Below are positions 58,024 through 64,000 of a stretch of 64,000 nucleotides of DNA, piece after piece. The position numbers and the translations under genes were made by a program. Source of the stretch: Siphonodentalium dalli (Eukaryota > Mollusca > Scaphopoda > Gadilida > Siphonodentaliidae); NCBI GenBank assembly GCA_032622095.1, contig CP136062.1, forward strand, positions 131,647,282 to 131,711,281, in the 5' to 3' direction. The stretch's first letter is position 1; every line of letters starts with the position of its first letter. The notes under the pieces were generated by a model. It was not told the origin of the DNA and did no database searches. It saw only the letters and a program-made list of their open reading frames with translations.

Positions 58024-58352
58024 CAGGTCTGGGTGAACACCAATTGATCGAAATCCAATAAAACATGGCTGACACTGACATGCCGAGTCAGTCACTGTCA
58101 CTAGCCGAGAGGTGCTTTCTCCAATTCTTGAATATTTAAATGGTGTTTGTTTGAAGATTTTTAAACGTTTATTTATATTCTCATTCTCTCAAAAGAAATC
58201 CAAATGTTTTTAAGTAGTTACCAAGTTGAACGATATCATGGAACAGTTTAGTGTGACTCCCCTTATCTCAGATGCATCTAGGTGGTGTAAGACCAGTCTA
58301 TATTAGATCGATTAGTCTAAATAAAGATCTATTGGTGGTTCACCCAGACCTG
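58024..58352. mobile_element. MITE, family CAGGTCTGGGTGAACC, copy 1
   Basis: Ends CAGGTCTGGGTGAAC (58024) and GTTCACCCAGACCTG (to 58352) are complementary. Inner words AATTGATC and GATCTATTGG continue the repeat. It shares internal AACAGTTTAGTGTGACT and GATTAGTCTAAATAAAG with copy 2. Confidence 0.8.
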
Positions 58353-58402
58353 CATGTTTATTAATAATCGCATTGAATGTACCGAAGCTCAACAATCATA
58401 TG

Positions 58403-58668
58403 CAGGTCTCGGTGAACCACTGGTTGATCTGTATAAAACTGATCAGTCTATCTTTATATTGAATATATTCACTAAATAATTATTCCGTGTCTTTCAACAG
58501 AAATTATAATTATCTCTTTTTAAGTATTGGATGTAATATAATTACCAATATAGAACAGTTCAGAGTGACTCGACTTATCCCCAATGCCTGCATATGATGA
58601 ATGACCAATCGGTCTATTCTATAGCGATTAGTCTAATAAAGGTCGATCGTTGGTTCACCATGACCTGT
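58403..58668. mobile_element. MITE, family CAGGTCTGGGTGAACC, copy 2
   Basis: Ends CAGGTCTCGGTGAACCAC and TTGGTTCACCATGACCTG; same orientation as copy 1, 50 bases downstream. It probably arose as a tandem duplication or as serial insertion. No ORF. Confidence 0.78.
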
Positions 58669-58730
58669 TCATTTGCACTTAAGTGCAAATTATTTAAACA
58701 GCGTAAATCATTTGCACATTCAAAGTGCTA
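58669..58730. repeat. GCACTTAAGTGC palindromic words
   Basis: TTTGCACTTAAGTGCAAA and degenerate neighbours resemble the GCGCTTAAGCGC words of the 31480 element. More occur at 59340-59375 (CATTTGCGCTTAAGTGTAAA), on the other side of the TTAA insertion 58731-59241. Confidence 0.5.
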
Positions 58731-59241
58731 TTAAAGGCACGTGAGGCCTTAGTTGTCGAAAATATTGATATTTGTTCTAATCACCGTAAACAGAAAAACA
58801 TTAAAACGCATACAGTTTCGTTCATATATACCATGACCATCACGTAAACAGCATGTTATCATAAAGACCTACAATATTTTACCTAAGCAAGAGCCTGATT
58901 GTGTTACAGAAGACAGCACAATATTAATGCAACTCTTGAACTGGCTAATCACACACACAAATGGCATAAACGCTCTTTATTAGTTCCATATCAGGAATTC
59001 ACCAACAAAGAACGCTCTTTATGTTTACCATCATAATATAAACAAACACCAGAAAAGTAACTTTTTATGCTTTTGTTTACATAACAATGGTCAAACATTT
59101 GACAACATACTGTTTATGCGATATTTCTTATTTGTATATGGACAAAGTCTACATTTTGATGTACTTTATTTTTGTGGCGGTTTTCGAAGGGTGGAAATAT
59201 TTTCACAGGATACCCACCGCCAAGGCCAACCATACCTTTAA
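58731..59241. mobile_element. TTAA-flanked element, family TTAAAGGCACG, copy 2
   Basis: 511 bp from TTAA 58731-58734 to TTAA 59238-59241, colinear with 37828-38337 and in the same orientation. Small indels separate them (for example ATTAATGCAACTCTTGAACT is extra here). The open frame 59087-59287 is part of the repeat and is not a gene. Confidence 0.85.
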
Positions 59242-60792
59242 ATTATCTGTATCTGGAATATGTACCATACATGAAAGGTGTTCATAGACCCAATCATTTA
59301 ATTATGCTCTATGTAAAAAAAACATTTATTTGAGCTCAATTAAGCGCACATCATTTGCGCTTAAGTGTAAATAAGACATGAGACTATCATACATGTATTT
59401 AATAATATATACTAGTCCACCTATTTGTAATTCCTTTCTCAGAGTCTAATTCACTCTTTTTTTATTTCTAGACAATCTGATTTATGCTCAAGCTCAAATA
59501 GATGAATTTTACTTTTAAAAGAGCAAATAAATTAATTCGCTTAAGGCACTTTAAGAGCAAATCAAATCTGTCCGATTATCACTTGGCCTTACATATGGGT
59601 GTCTTTTGTTTTGTTATATCTCCTCCCAAAATATGCATTACCCCAACCAATATCATAAGAACTGCTGAACATATGCAGTTAACAGGGATGGGTATATATC
59701 CTGTGTACCTGTTAGGAAATTGTGGACTACAAGTGGAACAATTTTCCTCTACCAACATTGGTATATCCCACCCACATAATATTTTTCCACTTATTTTACC
59801 CTCACAATCACATATTTTGCTTTATATAGTGATGATATGGCAAGAAATTAACTATATCTGAGAAAAATTTGGTTGAGTCTGGGTTTGTGAGGGGGTGGAC
59901 TCTGGGGAGATACCCAGGACTGAGAATCTTCTCCGCCGCCCATCTAGTAGCTGCATATGACCAAAACATCATCTATAGCTTATTTTGCTTTATATACTTC
60001 ATCCGAGAAAAAGTTTATTAAGTTGGGGATTGGGGGAGATACCAAGTCCTGATTATCACTTATTTTGCTTTATATAGTCCAAAAATTCTCATATGTAGCT
60101 CAGGGAAGAATCCAGAGATAATTTGGGGATACCTGTTTCCAGCAGAGGAAAATACGGCTTCTACACCGAACCAACACAGATACAGACACATATATTATAA
60201 ATAGGACATAATATTTCTGATTTAAAAATTCAACATGCAAATGAAGGCTGTATTGCAACTGCAGATTTTTTAATACAGCGCTTATTTTTGAATTGCCTTG
60301 AAAATTCAGGTTGATTCAATACTGTCCACTGGGAATTTGGGGTCATTTGGGCTTCTCAAGTTTGGGCACCCATACCTGTAACAGCTATCAAAACAGCCCT
60401 GGAAATTTCCCTGATGTAGCTTCTGCGTGAGTGGGGGTATTATAATCAGCCTGCTCATACTTGGGTAGCACCCATCCATCCAAACACCAACACAATCAAC
60501 TCAATAAAGTTAATTTCTCACCATTGCATGACTATATAAAGCAATAATAAGCAATAAAATCATAAGTTTATATTTTCTCATATGTAGCTACTAGGTGGTA
60601 ATTGGTTACTCAGGTCCTTTTATCTCCCCCCCCCCCGCCTCCCCATACCTGTTCAGTGACCTGTTAGGAAATTATCGAGTACCGGTATATGAGACATAGG
60701 TTTGTCATGATATTTTAAGTTTAATATCTTTGTAGAAGTAAGATGTTCAACTATCAAGACTGCATCTTCTTGAAATTTTGTGAAAACCCTGT
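59242..60792. repeat. Diverged repeated blocks, no gene
   Basis: The phrase TTATTTTGCTTTATATA recurs at about 59813, 59980 and 60058. It is associated with a GAGAAAAA...TTGGGG...GGGGAGATACC block, twice complete, suggesting an old tandem repeat of about 120-160 bases. The 119-codon frame 59502-59861 runs into this repeat and has no motif. Confidence 0.45.
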
Positions 60793-60990
60793 TCCAATGC
60801 ATTCTCTTATATTTAAGAGAATTAATGCATTCTCTTATATTTAAGAGAATTCATTGGCTTAACAATATTTACCTTGACCTTGTAAGCCAGTGCATTCTCT
60901 TATATATTCGAGGCTCCATATATAATAGAATGCACTGGCACAGGATCATTAATGCTGAACCAGCATGGCTCCAGTCATAAAAGGGTTACG
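60793..60990. mobile_element. Double-hairpin element, reversed copy
   Basis: Hairpins at 60796-60857 (CCAATGCATTCTC...GAATTCATTGG) and 60892-60942 (CCAGTGCATTCTC...GAATGCACTGG) are joined by TTACCTTGACCTTGTAAG. GCTCCAGTCATAAAAGGGTT follows. This is the 46775 family read the other way. The first hairpin carries an internal 34-bp duplication. Confidence 0.75.
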
Positions 60991-61200
60991 ACCTGTAGCC
61001 CGTGCCAAAGGATTTAGTCATGCAAAGAGTAAAATCCAAGATTGCTGCTGGTGGCCATGTTTTTTGCCGAATGAACCGAAAATGACTCGTTCCCATCTAC
61101 ATGTCAATGCCAACAGCTATGACAAATTTTATAATGATCCAATTTTATAATGACCAAAGGTACGACCTGTAGCCCGTGCTAGAGGAAATTGTTGACGAGT
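60991..61200 (-). repeat. GGTCATTC / GCCATCTTGGATTTT repeat, unit in reverse
   Basis: ACCTGTAGCCCGTGCCAAAG, GATTTAGTCATGCAAAGAGT and AAAATCCAAGAT are the complement of the tandem units at 61370-61830. It therefore faces them across about 170 bases. Confidence 0.75.
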
Positions 61201-61369
61201 CACACACAAACACACACACACGGACGACGATACCAAGCCATGGCAATAGCTAAAACTTTACAAAGTAAAGTTGAGCTAAAAATGAAAACACCACCTTCCC
61301 ACCTGGGCCACCCATATTTTTCAATGACCGTTTATTACCAGAAATAGCTGTTGATATCAACATTTAGAC

Positions 61370-61855
61370 CAGAACCGTTCATTTTGGGGTCATTCTGAAG
61401 AAAAAAAACATGGCCGCCAGCGACCATCTTGGATTTCAATATTCAATCCATTAGCACGGGCTACAGGTCGTACTGTTCTTCTGATTATCATGAAATTTGT
61501 CACGGATGTTAACAATGACATGTAGATACGAACGAGTAACTTTGGGGTCATTCGGCCAAAAAAATGGCCACTGGCAGCCATCTTAGATTTTACTGTTTGC
61601 ATGACTAAATTCTCTGGCACAGCCTACAGGTCGTAGCTTTGTTTGGATCATCATGAAATTTGTCACGGATGTTAATATTGACATGGAGATGGGGAATGAG
61701 TAATTTTGGGGTCATTCAGCTACATTAGTGGGGTCGGTCGGCCATCTTGGATTTTACTCTTTGCATGACTAAATCCTTTGGCCAGGGTTACAGGTCGCAT
61801 CTTTTGTCAGATCATTGTGAAATTTGTCATGGATGAGATCGAGTCATTTTTAGCT
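61370..61855 (+). repeat. Tandem repeat, about 160-bp unit, three copies
   Basis: Units contain TTTGGGGTCATTC, GCCATCTTGGATTT, GCATGACTAAAT, TACAGGTCG, ATCATGAAATTTGTCACGGA and TGTTAA. Copies start near 61382, 61547 and 61707. Together with the reversed unit at 60991 this is a widespread-type invertebrate repeat field. Confidence 0.8.
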
Positions 61856-62375
61856 CACCTGAGACGAAGTCTCCGGTGGAGCTATAGTCATCACTCCTCG
61901 TCCGTCGTCCGTCCATCCTTCCGTCCATCAACAATTCTTTGAACATCTTCTTCTAAAGTTCCATTGGACCGAATTGGTTCATATTTGGTGTGGATGTTCC
62001 CTAGGTGACTCTCATTCAGATTTGTTCAAATGAGGTCACTGGGTCAAATAGTTGCGAAAGCAGGGCCACAACTCTATTCCTTCATAGTAATTCTTATAAC
62101 GACTTCTTTTCCAGAACCATAAGGCCTAATGGGTTCATATTTGGTGTGGATGTTCCCTAGGTGACTCACATCCAGATTTGTTCAAATGAGGTCACCAGGT
62201 TGATTAGTTGAGAAACCAGGGCCATAACTCTTTCCCTCCATAGTAATTCTTTTAAACATCTTCTTCTCGAATACCATCAGGCCAAATGGGTTCATATTTG
62301 GTATGAAGGATCATTGGTTGACTGGGGTTCAGATTTGTTCAAATGAGGTCACTGGATCAAATGTGGGTGGGGCCA
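61856..62375 (+). repeat. TTTTAGCTCACCTGAG repeat with about 155-bp internal units
   Basis: Begins TTTTAGCTCACCTGAG and CGAAGTCTCCGGTGGAGCTA, then the CGTCCGTCGTCCGTC run, then three diverged units around GGTTCATATTTGGT (near 61979, 62131 and 62289) and TTTGTTCAAATGAGGTCAC. I have seen this header in many mollusc and amphioxus sequences. It ends in an A-rich tail. The autonomous partner is unknown to me. Confidence 0.8.
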
Positions 62376-62385
62376 GGGACATAAC

Positions 62386-62540
62386 TCAGAAAAAAAAAAT
62401 TCAGATTAAACTCTTTAACCAAAAAAGAAAAGAATAGAAAAGAAATGATATATTAAAAAATAAAAGAATATTTAAAAAAACTGTGGAATTGTTTTTTTTT
62501 ATTAGAATATTTAAAAAAAAAAAAAAAAAGTGTATTTAAC
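62386..62540. repeat. A/T-rich low-complexity tail
   Basis: Runs of A and AAAAG/AAATAAAAG words follow the preceding repeat, possibly its poly-A-like end. Confidence 0.6.
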
Positions 62541-62563
62541 TCCATGGTCAATTTAATATATAT

Positions 62564-63991
62564 ATTTATCTACCATTTCCTATGAAATTCCCTGATACAA
62601 TGGGCGATAACGAATGGGCGATAAAAGCATCCGTGTCGTTACTGCAGTTGCGATACAAGGCGCTCGTGACGTCGTTGACTGATCAAAATCATGAATGAAC
62701 TGACGTCACATCAATCGCGTGAAAAATCAAAACGACATTCCAACGTATATTCTTGCGTACTATAAACAAATAGTTCCAATGTTTTAACATTATTTGATTG
62801 CCTACCGGGTAACCATCACGGGTATTATGGTATAACACATCACAAGGGAACTAATATGTATGTGTTCAGTATGTATTATAAGTGTAAGAAATTGTGTCCA
62901 TTGAATACATTTCCGTTAGGCATATTCGCGTGAACAGGCAGGTTGTGAGAATTTAGCAAAGCAAGCTAATCGCGTGACACAGATACCTTTGCAGGTTGGG
63001 AGAATTTACTCAAGAAAGCGAATCATCGGACACAAATTCAACAGATTTGGCATTTAAGAAACTCCTGAAATGTAATTTGTGCGGTGGATTCTGTCACACC
63101 AATGGTAGATAAATGTGTTATATACACAATGTGTTTGTAACGATTCATGTATCGCGACTCGGGCTAGTTTTCGTGTCCATATAGCGACTCGGCGACCAAG
63201 GTCGCCTCGTCGCTATATGGCCACGAAAACTTGCCTCGTCGCGATACATGAATCGTTACAAACACATTGTGTATATAACACATATTTATCTACCATTTCC
63301 TATGAAATTCCCTGATACAATGGGCGATAACGAATGGGCGATAAAAGCATCCGTATCGTTACTGCAGTTGCGATACAAGGCGCTCGTGACGTCGTTGACT
63401 GATCAAAATCATGAATGAACTGACGTCACATCAATCGCGTGAAAAATCAAAACGACATTCCAACGTATATTCTTGCGTACTATAAACAAATAGTTCCAAT
63501 GTTTTAACATTATTTGATTGCCTACCGGGTAACCATCACGGGTATTATGGTATAACACATCACAAGGGAACTAATATGTATGTGTTCAGTATGTATTATA
63601 AGTGTAAGAAATTGTGTCCATTGAATACATTTCCGTTAGGCATATTCGCGTGAACCGGCAGGTTGTGAGAATTTAGCAAAGCGAGCTAATCGCGTGACAC
63701 AGATACCTTTGCAGGTTGTGAGAATTTATTCTAGAAAGCGAATCATCGGACACAAATTCAACAGATTTGGCATTTAAGAAACTCCTGAAATGTTATTTGT
63801 GCGGTGGATGGTAGATAAATGTGTTATATACACAATGTGTTTGTAACGATTCATGTATCGCGACTCGGGCTAGTTTTCGTGTCCATATAGCGACTCGGCG
63901 ACCAAGGTCGCCTCGTCGCTATATGGCCACGAAAACTTGCCTCGTCGCGATACATGAATCGTTACAAACACATTGTGTATATAACACATAT
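62564..63991 (+). repeat. 720-bp tandem repeat, each unit ending in a long palindrome
   Basis: Unit 1 starts at 62564 and unit 2 at 63284 (ATTTATCTACCATTTCC). They are nearly identical; unit 2 lacks 14 bases near 63800. Each ends with a near-palindrome (63104-63294 and 63810-63991). The palindrome is centred on GGCGACCAAGGTCGCC, with arms running through ATATAGCGACTCG, ATCGCGACTCG and TTATATACACAATGTGTTTG. The array continues past the window edge. No ORF is supported. Confidence 0.9.
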
Positions 63992-64000
63992 ATATTGTTT

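Noticed and set aside
59502-59861. 119-codon plus-strand frame
   Set aside because: It runs into an old tandem repeat and shows no recognisable domain.
61856-62375. CRISPR-like array
   Set aside because: Units are long, diverged and contiguous, without short identical repeats separated by unique spacers, and the DNA is eukaryotic.

Overview
The window looks like AT-rich nuclear DNA of a non-model marine invertebrate. Supporting signs are an intron-style splice acceptor in front of the one convincing host gene, an intact Ty3/Gypsy element, several CR1/L2-like LINE fragments, dense short inverted-repeat elements, and a tandem repeat beginning TTTTAGCTCACCTGAG that I associate with molluscs, other lophotrochozoans and amphioxus. 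A lophotrochozoan is my best guess, but the species cannot be fixed from the sequence. There are no bacterial operons, CRISPR arrays or rRNA genes.

Only one host gene is well supported: a plus-strand glycosyltransferase family 31 (beta-1,3-galactosyltransferase-like) gene at 49354-50553, whose whole coding region is in one exon. Two short exon-like open stretches at 38392-38751 and 39872-39979 are weak candidates for another gene. Almost everything else is mobile or repetitive.

Layout. 1-3475: word-repeat clusters (TGTGTGG, ACACATATGTGT) and homopolymers. 4918-10351: foldback elements, clusters of the word TGATATCA, and a GC-rich decayed ORF resembling the Gag-like plus SGNH-hydrolase ORF of tyrosine-recombinase (Ngaro/DIRS-type) retroelements. 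12090-12362: LINE scraps. 13216-23491: a complete, recently inserted Ty3/Gypsy retrotransposon on the minus strand (LTRs of 1054 and 1043 bp, TTAT target duplication, uninterrupted 1671-residue polyprotein, unusual leader). 26474-29118: a decayed LINE lodged inside a TTAA-flanked double-hairpin element. 29340-48800: a mosaic of short non-autonomous DNA elements, many with exact target duplications (TTAA, TA, CGAAAT, ATAGG) and some nested. 49310-50553: the galactosyltransferase gene. 51316-56365: two arms of about 1.15 kb in inverted orientation around a spacer holding a decayed gene of an uncharacterised transposon-associated family. 57290-64000: more nested elements, two tandem-repeat fields, and a 720-bp tandem unit that ends in a long palindrome.

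There is no pathway formed by neighbouring genes here. What the window shows is the biology of mobile elements: non-autonomous TTAA elements with no transposase in the window, nested insertions that give relative ages, and a Gypsy element that lacks a recognisable capsid region and has a leader made of repeated splice-site-like units.
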